Origin: Bubalus kerabau
Taxonomy: Eukaryota > Chordata > Mammalia > Artiodactyla > Bovidae
Assembly: GCF_029407905.1 (NCBI RefSeq)
Contig: NC_073624.1
Span: 1,500,501-1,564,500, forward strand
Length of the DNA: 64,000 bases
Direction of reading: 5' to 3'
Position 1 is the stretch's first letter. Every line of letters starts with the position of its first letter. Both the position numbers and the translations under genes were made by a program. Below are positions 42,885 through 53,585 of this stretch, one piece after another. Under the pieces are notes generated by a model, which ran no database searches, was not told the origin of the DNA, and worked only from the letters and a program-made list of their open reading frames with translations.

Positions 42885-43190
42885 GAGATGAGAGCCGATG
42901 ATTAAATGTAACAGGAAATGTGCCAGGCCGATGTGAGAGCAACTTTAAGACATTTGTGAATAAAAAAAAAGTAAATTTACTCAAATGCAAATAAACTTAG
43001 CCTCACAAAGATGCTGATTTGTTCATTTATAAATTTAGCACAATCACACACACAAAATACTAATGGGTTGCTTTCCCTGGGATTAGCTGGGGAATATTTA
43101 AATGTCATATGGGGAAAATATAAGCAGAAGCAACCAGGAAAGATGTGTGGGTGTGGATGGCTAGCTTTCGACATCAAAGTGCCCCTGAAG
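42885..43190. promoter_or_regulatory. AT-rich island, candidate conserved non-coding element
   Basis: About 300 bp starting just beyond a BovB end: GCCGATGATTAAATGTAAC, ACTCAAATGCAAATAAACTT (octamer-like ATGCAAAT), CATTTATAAATTTAGC, TACTAATGGG and GAATATTTAAATGTCATATG. No repeat recognised. Octamer plus homeodomain-like sites suggest POU/homeodomain input, by inference. Confidence 0.4.
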
Positions 43191-43737
43191 CCTCCACTTT
43201 GATCCGTGCGACCCTGGACTGAGGGGACGGACAGACGGACAGATAGAGGAGCAGAATGGGAAGTGCAGAAAGAGACGGACAGAGCTGGGTGGGACAGGCA
43301 TGGCCCATGACGGGCGGGACAAGGAGAGACCAGGAGAGACCCCTGAACCCCAAGTGCTGCCCCGGGGGGTGGGGGCAGGGCACGGCATCACCCCCCCACC
43401 CTTCACAGGCTCACCCCCAAACCAAGCAAGTTCCAGATCACTGAGAACAGGAGACAAGGAAAGAAAAAGAAAAGAGAATTCAGAAGAGCAGAGCAGAGCA
43501 GGGCAGCCGCTCCAAGGCCTGGTTCCCTGGAGGCACCGGATGGATCCCACGTCCCAGGCTTCCCCTGCCCTCGGCGGTGCCTGAAAACACAGCCAGGAGA
43601 CAGGAGACAGGGCTGCAGCCAGGGGACTCGGCTCCTGCCTCGTTCTGAATAACCCCAAGGAAAAGTTCTCGGAATGGATGTGCAGGTTCTGATAATCAGC
43701 CAATACGCTTGTCCTTCCACAAAGGCATGGGGGTAGG
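43191..43737. other. GC-rich single-copy DNA, nothing recognised
   Basis: No repeat or exon recognised between two AT-rich islands. Confidence 0.45.
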
Positions 43738-44080
43738 GGAGGGCTCCGAGAAAGACAAAAATCTCCTCTTTTAAAGTACTATCCTTGTTTGTGGAGTGGA
43801 ATTAATATCTCGTTCATAGCATTTGCTATTGTGTATCTGTCTCTCTCAATCTGGCTGCAGGAGGTGACCTCCAAATACAGCTAATTTAATCTGCAGAAAT
43901 CACCCTGCAATTGACTCTCCCGAAACTGATATTAGATGAAATCTCTATTCCAATGAGCCTGCCTGTCATTAACTATTCCCCGTGAAAGGCCTAATGTACA
44001 ACGTTTAAAAATCTTCCTTAATGTTGTCAGATTTCATAAACGCACTCTTTTATTAAGGAATTAGCAGCTAGGGCTGAGGG
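43738..44080. promoter_or_regulatory. AT-rich island, strongest candidate conserved non-coding element
   Basis: About 340 bp with abrupt edges into GC-rich DNA and no repeat similarity. Site-like words include GGAATTAATATCTCG, ACAGCTAATTTAATCTGC, GCAATTGACTC, CTGATATTAGATGAAATC, GTCATTAACTATTCC and TTTATTAAGGAATTAGC. The mix of TAATTT, CAATTG and TTAACT cores and the absence of low-complexity runs are typical of constrained enhancer sequence. Conservation and activity are inferred. Confidence 0.45.
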
Positions 44081-44859
44081 ACTCACTGATGAACAGGCGG
44101 ATCCTGGGATCTTGCCCTGGACAGACAGGCTCCCGGGGACGGAGGCTGAGAGCAGTGGGCAGCAGAGATGCTGACGCCAGCTGCCCAGGGATCAAAAAAG
44201 GTGTGGGGACCCTAAGAGGGCAGAGGGAAGGGGCTGGACCCTTGCTGAGCTGGCTTGGGGTCCCCACGGGGCAGGGACACCTGCCTGCCCCAGGGACACA
44301 GGAAGGACGTGATGGCCAGGTTCAGCCTGTCCACCTGCCCCCAGTTCTGGGCCAGAGCTGCACCACATGAATGACGTGACCACGGACACATCCACGTGTC
44401 AGGAGTGCTTCTGCTTCCTAACTGGGAGCGCCTGGCGCCCTGCCCATCCACAGGTGATTCACACGCATGTGCTCCAGGTCGGGTGGGGAGGTTGATCTCT
44501 GACCCCAGCACACAAACCTGCGCAGCGCTATCTGGGTTGGGACCGGGGAGTCAAAGTCAGCGCCCTGCCCTCCCGCTCCCCGTCTCTGAGCTTGGTGCCC
44601 ATGTCTTCAAACGGCCGCCACGCTGGCCTGCCTCCTGGGCATGCTGGAATTTCCGGAGGCCACGCTGTGGGGGTCAGCCCACCCCACGCACAGATGAAGG
44701 GCTTCCCGCCTGTGACCTCGGATTAATATTAACACTTTCACCTCCTGTATCCGTAAGATGATTAGTCGTGGGTGGGCTTGTCCAGAGTCCTGTAGCTCAT
44801 CAGAGCCTGCTGGGGGCTGGGGGTGCCCAGGCCACCCCCTGGTTCCCAGTTCAACCAAG
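44081..44859. other. GC-rich single-copy DNA with one AT-rich patch
   Basis: No repeat or exon recognised. At 44715-44775 GGATTAATATTAACACTTTC and GATGATTAGTCG form a small AT-rich patch of the same character as the larger islands. Confidence 0.42.
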
Positions 44860-45267
44860 AATTACAGCTGCTTTCTCCTTGGAAAACATGCGGGCAAGAG
44901 AGGAATGGGGTGAAACATTCAAAGTGTTGAGAGAAAAGGCAGCAACCTAAAATTCTGAAACCTGAGTAATTGTCCCTCCTTCGAAAGTGAGGGAACACAG
45001 AGCCTGTGTCAGATGAGCGAAGGCTGGAGGCATTGTGTCGGCACTCACGCCTTGTGAGAGGTGTTAGGGAGATCTTTAGAGAGAAGGGAAATGCTGCAGC
45101 TCAGAGACTCAGACCTACTTAAAGAAAGGGAGAGTCGAGCAGGACTAACTGAATGGAAAATGAAAATTTATTTTCTTTTTCTTAATTGAACTGATTGCAG
45201 TTTGTTACAAATGATGCTGCCAGCGTATTTGATCACATATTCTTATGCCTATGTCTTATGTACATAT

Positions 45268-45385
45268 CCTTGGAGAAGGGAATGTTTACCTATTCCAGTG
45301 TTCCTGCCTGGAGAATTCCATGGACGAGCCTGGGATTGCAAAGATTCAGACACAACGGAGCAATTAACACACACACATATGTACA
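45268..45385 (+). repeat. BovA SINE unit with (CA)n tail
   Basis: CCTTGGAGAAGGGAATG, CAGTGTTCCTGCCTGGAGAA and TTCAGACACAACGGAGCAAT form one BovA body with a small deletion. It ends in ACACACACACATATG. Confidence 0.87.
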
Positions 45386-45671
45386 TATATCTATGTTTAC
45401 ACAAAAAAATGAATGTCAGAGTTAATACAAGTGACAAGAGGGAGGATTAGAATTATTTGACTATTATTTGGCACTTGAACCACCCTTTGGCGGTATAGTA
45501 TATACTGAACATGTTCTTGGATCTGTTGTAAATGTATGCTGCAAACTCAAGGCAATTTGTTAAAAAAAAGTTACAAAAGAAATACAACCGATATGCTAAG
45601 AAAGGAAATTATATAAAAAAGCTCAATTAAAACCACAAAAGGCAGATTAAAGAGTGGAAGATAAAAGTAGG

Positions 45672-45878
45672 AAACTGAAAGTGAAGTTGCTCAGTCGTGT
45701 CCAACTCTTTGCGACCCCATGGACTGTAGCCTACCAGGCTCCTTGGTCCATGGGATTTTCCAGGCATGAATACTGGAGTGGGGTGCTATTTCCTTCTGCA
45801 GGGGATCTTCCCAGCCCAGGGATTGAATCCAGGTCTCCCGCATTGTAGGCAGACGCTTTACCATCTGAGCTACCAGCT
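45672..45878 (-). repeat. Bov-tA SINE
   Basis: Full-length minus-strand copy. The tRNA head is at the right (complement of ACCATCTGAGCTACCAG with a GATTGAATCCAGG B-box region); the BovA end is at the left (GTTGCTCAGTCGTGTCCAAC). Confidence 0.94.
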
Positions 45879-46221
45879 GAGGCCGCAGATAGAAAACAGG
45901 TTTGGTTTTGTAGAAGCTGAAACATTATTCTAAAATGTATACAAAAATTCAGAGTCAAAACTAGATAATACAACCTTGAAAAGGAGCAAGCTGGCCAGAC
46001 TTCTCTGTTGCATTCTGGTGTGTCCCGTGTGCTAGCGTTCAGGGCCGATGTGGTGGGAGTAAATGACTCAGTGTTGAGTAATTCAAGAGTGTGGTTGCTT
46101 TCAGGACGAGGGTGGAATGGGTGAATGGGTCTGCAGGGTCTCAGAGCAGGAGCGGGTCCTGGGCAATCTGCTCTTTACTCCCTGGTGCTCCTCTGATGAA
46201 ACTAAACCAAGACGCGTTTTG

Positions 46222-46443
46222 CTTGTGCGCTCAGTTGCTCAGTCACATCCGACTCTTTGTGACACTGTGGGCGATGGCCACCAGGCTGCTCTGTCCGTGG
46301 GATGTTTTCAGGTGAAAATACTGGAGTGGGTGGCCATTTCCTCCTCCAGGGCATCCTCCCGGCCCAGGGATCAAGCCCTCGTCCCCTGTGTCTCCTGCAC
46401 GGCAGGCAGATTCTTTACCACGGAGCTCCGTGGAAGCCCCAGA
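46222..46443 (-). repeat. Bov-tA SINE
   Basis: Minus-strand copy: BovA end at the left (GTTGCTCAGTCACATCCGAC), tRNA head at the right (complement of TTTACCACGGAGCTCCGTGG). More diverged than its neighbour at 45672. Confidence 0.9.
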
Positions 46444-46639
46444 TGCGCCTTATGCATTAGGTGTTATTCTTTGTGTTAGAAGGTTTACAAACGGTGAGCC
46501 CTCAAGCTTATCGCCAGAGCTGTAAACAGGTGCAAAAATGTGATTTTCATGACATTTCAGACATTGAAACAAAGCTGCTGCCATCCTCACTTCTGGTTGT
46601 TGCAACGGAATCTAAACATATAGCAATGGATGGACACCA

Positions 46640-47165
46640 GGCGTCTGTTTTTTAAAGACTTCAGTAAATGCTGGTTTTACGTTGAAATGGAAGCACTTAA
46701 TTTTTACCCTCCTCTCATATTTCTGTTCTAGTTCTCCATTAAATCGTAAACTAGTATATTTTTTTGCATCCAGGGTTTTCGGTCACCCTATCATAATTCC
46801 GTATCATAACATGAATAAATATGTATATAAATTGATATTTTTAAATATCCAGATGTTCATTGGGCTCTAAATGCTAAATTTTCTTCTAGGTGGAGTTATT
46901 ATTACAATATTTTCACAACAGTAGATTAAAAGCACATGGAGGCAGTATACATTTTGACAAACAATTAGCAAACATGAAAAGGGTTTAAATGCATCTCATC
47001 CCCACATTTAAATCACACCCCCTTAGATGACTAATTGCTGGAATGAAGCAGCATTCACTTTTTTCCCCCTATTTTTAATTTTTAAAAGTTAATCTAAAGC
47101 ACTGTGAACATGCTTATATAAATAAGATGAGAATGAAGGGAACTTTTTCATTCAATGAACATCAT
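46640..47165. promoter_or_regulatory. Long AT-rich island, candidate conserved non-coding element
   Basis: About 520 bp, the longest AT-rich single-copy block in the window. It has GACAAACAATTAGCAAACATG, GATGACTAATTGCTGG, CACATTTAAATCACACC and TTTTTAATTTTTAAAAGTTAATC. TAATTG and CAATTA occur without simple-sequence runs. I recognise no repeat family. Some of 46700-46860 could be a very old repeat. Confidence 0.37.
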
Positions 47166-47585
47166 TTGGTTGAAGCTGGACGCTGAGCTCTGTGCCAGCG
47201 AGCACGCTGTATGTGGTACCCACACGTCCCCCACCAGGACGTGCACCCACCGTATGATGTTGACAAGGGGTCCGTGCTCCCTTCCCTGGAAAAGCTGCTG
47301 GCCTGGGGCTCTGGGACTCTGAGGCTGGGGCACACAGGAGATACGTACTGTCTCCCACCGTGAGGATGACTGACGCCCCAAATCCAGAACACGACAGGTG
47401 TCGAGGAGTGAAATGGAATAGGACCCTGTATCGACCTTGTCCCTCAAGTCCACAGCCTGCCTTTTGTCTGGAAAACAAGTAACCAAGAGTAAATTCTTGG
47501 TCTTTTTAATGGTTTTCTGGTCTATGCTGAGGTTTCTGATCTCCCCTTTTATTGGTTAAACGTTCAAAACCAAATGGTGAGGGGG
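47166..47585. other. Single-copy DNA, nothing recognised
   Basis: No repeat or exon recognised; antisense frames at 47148-47486 are short and featureless. Confidence 0.45.
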
Positions 47586-47856
47586 GCTTCCATGGTGGCT
47601 CAGTGATAAAGAATTCGCCAGCCAATGCAAGAAACATGGGTTTCGATCTCTGGCCCCGGAAGATCCCACATGCCATGGAGCAACTAAGCCCGTGTGCCCG
47701 AGCTACTGAGCCCTTGCCCCGGAGCCCGTATTCCAGAAGGAGAGGAGCCCAGGCCCCGCAACGAGAGAGCAGGCACCCTTCGCCGCAACGAGAGAAAGCC
47801 CAAGTGGCAATGGAGACCCAGCACAGCCAAAAACCAACCAATAAATAAAATTCAAA
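47586..47856 (+). repeat. CHR-type cetartiodactyl tRNA SINE
   Basis: GGCTTCCATGGTGGCTCAGT, GAAGATCCCACATGCCATGG, CAACTAAGCCCGTGTGCCC and GACCCAGCACAGCCAAAAAC, then an AATAAATAAAATTC tail, match the CHR layout seen at 17628. Some of the central body is deleted. Confidence 0.9.
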
Positions 47857-48169
47857 CACACCCAAACGGGCTCTGGGGTCAGCATGTCACCCCCGAGTCG
47901 CCCCGTGAGCTGGGGTCCGCGTCTCCTGCCCCGTTCCATTCACGGAGCTGCCACCCTCAGTGTTCTGTGCTTTGGGACGTGAGCTGGTCAGCACAGCGTT
48001 ACCTGGGAGTCTGCCCAGCTGGGAGAAGCACGGGGCCTCTTTTCTCACCACGTCAGGTTTGCAAACTTTGCAGGCTGGGCGAGTGCAGATCCAGCTGAGG
48101 ACAGAGCCCGGCGCCTCCCCTGAGCCCTCAGGCTACCCCCTGCCCCACCCCTTTCACTGCCTCCACAGC
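47857..48169. other. GC-rich single-copy DNA, nothing recognised
   Basis: Short spacer between a CHR SINE and a BovB 5' junction; nothing recognised. Confidence 0.45.
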
Positions 48170-50085
48170 CAGGGACTTTGTGACATTGTACAGGAGGCAG
48201 GGATCAAGGCCATCCCCCAAAAAGAAAGGCAAAAAGGCTACATGGCTGTCTGAGGAGGCCTTACAAACAGCTGAGAAAAGAAGAGAAGTGAAAGGCAAAG
48301 GAGAAAAGGAAAGATATACCCATTTGAATGCAGAGTTCCAAAGAAGAGCAAGGAGAGATAAGAAAATCTTCCTCAGAGATCAGTGCAAAGAAATAGAGGA
48401 AAACAATATAATGGGAAAGACTAGAGATCTCTTCAAGAAAATTAGAGATACCAAAGGATTGTTTCATGCAAAGATGGGCTCAATAAAGGACAGAAATGGT
48501 ATGGACCTATCAGAAGCAGAAGGTATTAAGAAGACGTGGCAAGAATACACAGAAGAACTGTACAAAAAAGATCTTCACGACCCAGATGATCACGATGGTG
48601 TGATCACTCACCTAGAGCCAGACATCCTGGAATGCAAAGTCAAGTGGGCCATACGTAGAAAGCATCACTATGAACAGCTAGTGGAGGTGATTGAGTTCCA
48701 GCTGAGATACTTCAAATCCTAAAAGATGATGCTGTGAAAGTGCTGCACTCAATATGCCAGTAAATTTGGAAAACTCAGCAGTGGCCACAGGACTGGAAAA
48801 GGTCAGTTTTCATTCCAATCCCAAAGAAAGGCAATGCCAAAGAATGCTCAAACTATCACACAATTGCACTCATCTCACACGCTAGTAAAGTAATGCTCAA
48901 AATTCTCCAAGCCAGGCTTCAGCAATACGTGAACCGTGAACTTCCTGATGTTCAAACTGGTTTTAGAAAAGGCAGAGGAACCAGAGATCAAATTGCCAAC
49001 ATCCACTGGATCATTGAAAAAGCAAGAGAGTTCCAGAAAAACATCAACTTATGCTTTACTGACTACGTCAAAGTCTTAGACTGTGTGGATCACAACAAAC
49101 TGTGGAAAATTCTTAAGGAGATGGGAATACCAGACCACCTGACCTGCCTCTTGAGAAACCTGTATGCAGGTCTAGAAGCAACAGTTAGAACTGGACATGG
49201 AACAACAGACTGGTTCCAAATTGGGAAAGGAGTACATCAAGGCTGTATACCGTCACCCTGCTTATTTAACTTATATGCAGAGTACATCATGAGAAACGCT
49301 GGGCTGGAAGAAGCACAAGCTGGAATCAAGATTGCCAGGAGAAATATCAATAACTTCAGATATGCAGATGACACCACCCTTATGGCAGAAAGTGAAGAGG
49401 AACTAAAGAGTCTCTTGATGAAAGTGAAAGGAGTGAAAAAGCCAGCATCCGGTCCCATCGCTTCATGGCAAATAGATGGAGAAACAATGGAAACAGTAGA
49501 AACTTTTTTTCTTGGGCTCCAAAATCACTGCAGATGGTGATTGCAGCCTTGAAATTAAAAAACTCTTGCTCCTTCAAAAAAAGCTATGACCAACCTAGAC
49601 AGCATATTAAAAAGCAGACACATTACTTTGCCAACAGAGGTCCGTCTAGTCAAAGCTTTGGTTTTTCCAGTACTCATACATGGATGTGAGAGTTGGACCA
49701 TAAAGAAAGCTGAGCGCAGAAGAATTGATGCTTTTGAACTGTGATATTGGAGAAGACTCTTGAGAGTCCCTTGGACTGCAAGGAGATCTAACCAGTCCAT
49801 CCTAAAGGAGATCAGTTCTGAATAGTCATTGGAAGGACTGATGTTGAAGCTGAAACTCCAATGCTTTGGCCACCTGATGTGAAGAACTGACTCATTTGAA
49901 AAGACCCTGATGCTGGGAAAGATTGAAGGTGGGAGGGGAAGGGGGCGATAGAGGATGAGATGGTTGGATGGCATCACCGACTTAATGGACATGAGTTTGT
50001 GCAAGTTCTGGGAGATGGTGGTGGACAGGGAAGCCTGGCAGGGCGCAGTCCACGGGGCCACAGAGAGTCGACACGACTGAGCACG
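48170..50085 (+). repeat. BovB LINE, 5'-truncated 1.9 kb, inactive
   Basis: The longest BovB copy here. It starts in the linker before RT (48180-48722: DIVQEAG context, EKERYTHLNAEFQRRARRDK, RNGMDLSEAEGIKK, HLEPDILECKVKWA). A frameshift near 48700 and a CAA-to-TAA type stop at about 48775 follow. RT is open at 48893-49540 with motif A region DYVKVLDCVDHNKLW and motif C YADD. A deletion after LMKVKG removes residues before the GPIASWQIDGE stretch. The C-terminus to 50085 is readable with several stops and ends in the BovA-like GTCGACACGACTGAGC. No endonuclease domain is present. Confidence 0.95.
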
Positions 50086-52218
50086 CGGCACACACACGCA
50101 CTGGCCTGCTGCACATGAAGTGGGCCTGGAGTCACCTGGCGGAGGAGCCGCTTAGCTCAGCGAGGCAGGCAGCGGGTTCGCTCGGGGAGGTCTCAAGGCA
50201 AGCGTGCCTCCAGCCCCGTCGTCCCAGCCAGCCGACAGCCACTATGTGCACGCGTCCAGCTTCCATCCTGGGGTGATGAGGCAGCCTCCCCATCACCACA
50301 CACTGGGCAGGGCTCACACCCCCTGAGGACCCCCAAGGGGGAGCAGGTCAGGCGCTGCCTGAGCTCAGCTGAGCCCTGGGGGCCGGGGCTCCCGGGGAGG
50401 CAGGCCAGGAAGGGCAGCCTCCCACGGCCGGTCCCCAGGTCTCTGCGGGAGGCTCTCTGGCCCCTCTCCGTCCTCCAGCAGCAGCGCCAGCACCTCCGGA
50501 GGCTCAGAAGGACCCATGCCTGACACGTGGAAACGGGTGTCGGCTACACGCCGGGCTCCAGTGGGGGTGACGTCTCCCAGTGACATTCATCTGACCGTTA
50601 CCATCACCTTCGGGCAGGCACTGGCCTGGGGTTCTGAGTCACTAGCTGGGTTCACATCCTTTGACCTCTGTGTGCTAGGGGGCAATGCCAGGATGCCTGT
50701 ACCCCGAGCGCCCTGGGACTTGCTCCAGAGAAGCACGCTGGGACTGTGGGACCTGACCCTTCACCCCGAACTCTAACCAGGTGCCCCTTTGACAGAGCAG
50801 CCCGAGCCTGAGGGGTTGCAGGCGTCTCACCTGGACAAGGTGCCAGGCGTGTTGGGGTGCAGCCATGGCTGAGGCAGGGGTAGGGAGACGCAGGTGGGGG
50901 ACAGACGGGTTCCCTGCTGGGTCCTCCTCCCTGCCCTGAGCTCTGCAGGGAAGTCCAGGGCAGGGAGGGCCCAGGAGGCGTGGGTGTTGGGCCAGGATGA
51001 GGGCTGGGGCATCTGCGGACAGGCAGGGCTGGGGCTGCAGCAGGGGCCGTGTGACAGACGAGGGGGCCCGGCTGGGGAGGAGCGGACAAGGGGCAGCCCT
51101 GGAGCAGAGAGCCAGTTCTCCCCGGACTCCTCCAGGAAAAGCAGAGACAGACATTAAGGAAAACAAATGTACCCTCCAATCCCGCTGTGTTCTTAAAGGC
51201 ACTCAGGGGGCAGGATTTCATCCCATTAAATAATTCACTCCGACACCAAAAACAACAGTGGATGTTCTTCAAATGGCCGAGAAGAAACCCGTGAGAGCCC
51301 GGGGGCGGAACCCGGGGGGCTGCGGGAATTTGTTCTTCCCCCGGATCCTGGCCTCCAGCCAAGCACAGTCCGGGCCAGGTAGCCCGTCTGGGGGAAAGTC
51401 ATCGGGGGCCGGGTTGATAAACTCCCGATAACCCTCCTCGGGTGACCCAGGCCCACCCGGTTCTTTGATGCGGGGAATCAAATCCACTGAACACGCCGGT
51501 TTTCTCCATCAGTCTTGGAGAATACGGACCAGGAGCCGGCCTGGTGCTCGCTGGGGAAAGCCACCGCTGCAGACGGTGTGGAAACCAGGCGCCCTCCTGC
51601 AGCTCTGTAAAAATAACCCTGGGTTCCCCCAACTCGCCCGCTGGCTCCTGGGGGATCCCAGTGTCTGCACACCTCCTCTGGGTGGCGTGTCCGGCCGTGA
51701 GGTCAGGGCTCAGCCCCGAGCCGACCTAGCCTCTGTGCCCCCAGCATCTTCCTGAACGCTGGCTGTGCGGGGCTGGGCACCCGGTGGGCAGGGCTGACAG
51801 CCTGCAGGACACGAGACAGGACACCCAGAGCCAGGCGCTCACCGGGAGGGGGAGCTGGTCCTGGAGAAAGTGCCCCCGTGGGGGGAGAGGGCAGCAGAGG
51901 GCAGGACCGGGAGAGGAAGCGGCTTCAGGACAGCTGCCCGACCGCGCAGCCAGGACGCTGGACGGGGTGGAGCTGGACATGGACCCGAGGAGGACCACCC
52001 GAGGGACCAGGCCACAGAGCGGAGGGCCCAGGGAGGAATGCCCTCCTCACGAGCCTCGGGGCAGCCTCGCAGGTGCTGAAGCTTCAGAGCAGACAGTGCA
52101 CAGCCAGGCGGGCACAGAGTTCTCTCCAGGGGATGAGGAGGAGCCACCGTGTGGCAGCAAGCAAGCAGGGCCCGAAGTCCATCCTACCCCATGCCCTGCT
52201 GCAGCCCAGGGGCAGACT
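50086..52218. other. GC-rich DNA with one small AT-rich patch
   Basis: No repeat or exon firmly recognised. At 51160-51290 an AT-richer patch (GAAAACAAATGTACCC, CCATTAAATAATTCACTCC) precedes a G/C-rich block with many CpG (51295-51440). The 236-codon antisense frame at 50652-51362 overlaps others on both strands and shows no domain. Confidence 0.42.
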
Positions 52219-52635
52219 CTAGTACTCCCCTGTCTACACCCTAGTCTCCCTGTCTACACCTAGTCTCCCTGTCTACACCCTAGTCTCCCCTGTCTACACC
52301 TAGTCTCCCCTGTCTACACCCTAGTCTCCCGTGTCTACACCTAGTCTCCCGTGTCTACACCCTAGTCTCCCCTGTCTACACCCTAGTCTCCTGTGTCTAC
52401 ACCTAGTCTCCCGTGTCTACACCTAGTCTCCCGTGTCTACACCCTAGTCTCCTGTGTCTACACCTAGTCTCCCGTGTCTACACCTAGTCTCCCCTGTCTA
52501 CACTCTAGTCTCCCCTGTCTACACCCTAGTCTCCCTGGTCTACACCCTAGTCTTGCTGTCTACACCCTAGTCTCCCCTGTCTACACCTAGTCGCCCCTGT
52601 CTACACCCTAGTCTCCCGCAGTCTACACCCTAGTC
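52219..52635 (+). repeat. Minisatellite of 20 tandem ~20-bp units
   Basis: About 20 units of 19-22 bp, of the form CCTAGTCTCCCCTGTCTACA, plus a partial last one. Units alternate between CTAG and CCTAG starts and between CCCCTG, CCCGTG and CCTGTG middles. Early units alternate in pairs, while units around 52380-52500 repeat in threes. The array is pyrimidine-rich on this strand. Confidence 0.96.
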
Positions 52636-52977
52636 CTTGCCCTGTCCCACAACCTGGTTCTTACCCTGGCCCTCAGCCGTTCCACAGCTCAGCCCGCCTG
52701 GAGACTGGGGCATCTGCCCATCTCTCTTGGCCCCCACCCTGAGCAGCCCCTCGCCCGCCCTCAGCTCCATCAGCCCTGCATCCCAGCTGCTGGACCCAAG
52801 TCCTGGCATGGCTCAGTTTCTTCCTTCTCCAGCAGCCTGTCTCCGGTCTTGGCTCCTGCGCATTGAATGACCTCCAGGCAGGTCTGAATCCAGCCCCACC
52901 TCAAGCTGCCACATCTCCCCCCTGATTTCTGCAGTATCCACCCCCATCTATTCTTGGCGCAGAGGCCAGTCAGACCA
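52636..52977. other. GC-rich single-copy DNA, nothing recognised
   Basis: Spacer between the minisatellite and the left arm of the inverted repeat. No exon or repeat recognised. Confidence 0.45.
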
Positions 52978-53134
52978 CAGTCTGACCTGTGTGGGCAGCC
53001 CCCACCCACAAATGCTCCAGGGAGTGGGGGCCAGGGTAGAGCAGACGCACCCTTGCGCTCCTGCAGCTTGTAGAGTAGAGAAGGAAGCACAGGGGGCCAG
53101 CAAGGGACAGACAAGCAAGGACTGGGAGGACCTG
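52978..53134 (+). repeat. Left arm of a long inverted repeat
   Basis: This arm of about 155 bp is the reverse complement of 53431-53585 with only about 6-10 differences. Shared words include GACCTGTGTGGGCAGCCCCC, GGAGTGGGGGCCAGGGTAG, CTCCTGCAGCTTGTAGAGTA and GGGACAGACAAGCAAGGACT. The minus-strand translation of this arm and the plus-strand translation of the other share LACLSLAGP and CFLLYSTSCRS, which independently confirms the symmetry. Not a recognised transposon. Confidence 0.95.
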
Positions 53135-53430
53135 GGATGTCCCCGGTGTGGGCTCAGGCCCTGCCTGCACCTGTCACCACCTGTCCCTCAACTGTCCGGC
53201 CACACTGGCCTTCTCGTCGCCCGTGGGACACTCCCCACAGCCTCAGCACCCTGCCCCCTGTGCCCTTGTCTTGGGCCTTTCCACCCACCTTGATACAAGA
53301 CTTGCTCTTGCTTTTCCTTTGGGACTTTCCTCAAAAGTCACGTGCTCAGAGAGGCCCCCCAGGACTGCAGTTTCTAAGCCAGCCCCTCTGTCTCCTCACC
53401 CCTTCTTTGATTTCTATTTCTTTCCAACGC
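53135..53430. other. Spacer (loop) of the inverted repeat
   Basis: About 296 bp of non-symmetrical sequence. Part of it, AAAGTCACGTGCTCAGAGAGG near 53334, vaguely resembles an L2 3' region. No frame with a recognised domain. Confidence 0.5.
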
Positions 53431-53585
53431 CTGGCCTCCTAGTCCTTGCTTGTCTGTCCCTTGCTGGCCCCCCGTGCTTCCTTCTCTACTCTACAAGCTG
53501 CAGGAGCACAAGGTGCATCTGCCCTACCCTGGCCCCCACTCCCTGGAGCCTTTGTGGGTGGGGGCTGCCCACACAGGTCAGACTG
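53431..53585 (-). repeat. Right arm of a long inverted repeat
   Basis: Reverse complement of 52978-53134 (words TCCTTGCTTGTCTGTCCC, CTACTCTACAAGCTGCAGG, CTACCCTGGCCCCCACTCCC). Differences are mostly transitions, suggesting either a fairly recent duplication or gene conversion between the arms. Confidence 0.95.

Larger units (their letters stand above)
44860..46005 (+). repeat. Old L1 with internal deletion, host of two SINEs
   Basis: GAAAACATGCGGGCAAGAGA, AAAGTGTTGAGAGAAAAGGC, AAAGAAAGGGAGAGTCGAGC and GAACATGTTCTTGGATCTG, GATATGCTAAGAAAGG, AACCACAAAAGGCAGATTAA lie in the order of an old mammalian L1 5' of ORF2. CAGATAGAAAACAG resumes after the SINE at 45878. ORF2 C-terminal-like sequence (CCTTGAAAAGGAGCAAGCTG) follows directly at 45973, so most of ORF2 is deleted. 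BovA units interrupt it at 45268-45385 and 45672-45878. Confidence 0.6.

Noticed and set aside
52219..52635. CRISPR-like regular repeat
   Set aside because: Units are directly tandem with no unique spacers, in vertebrate DNA; it is a minisatellite.
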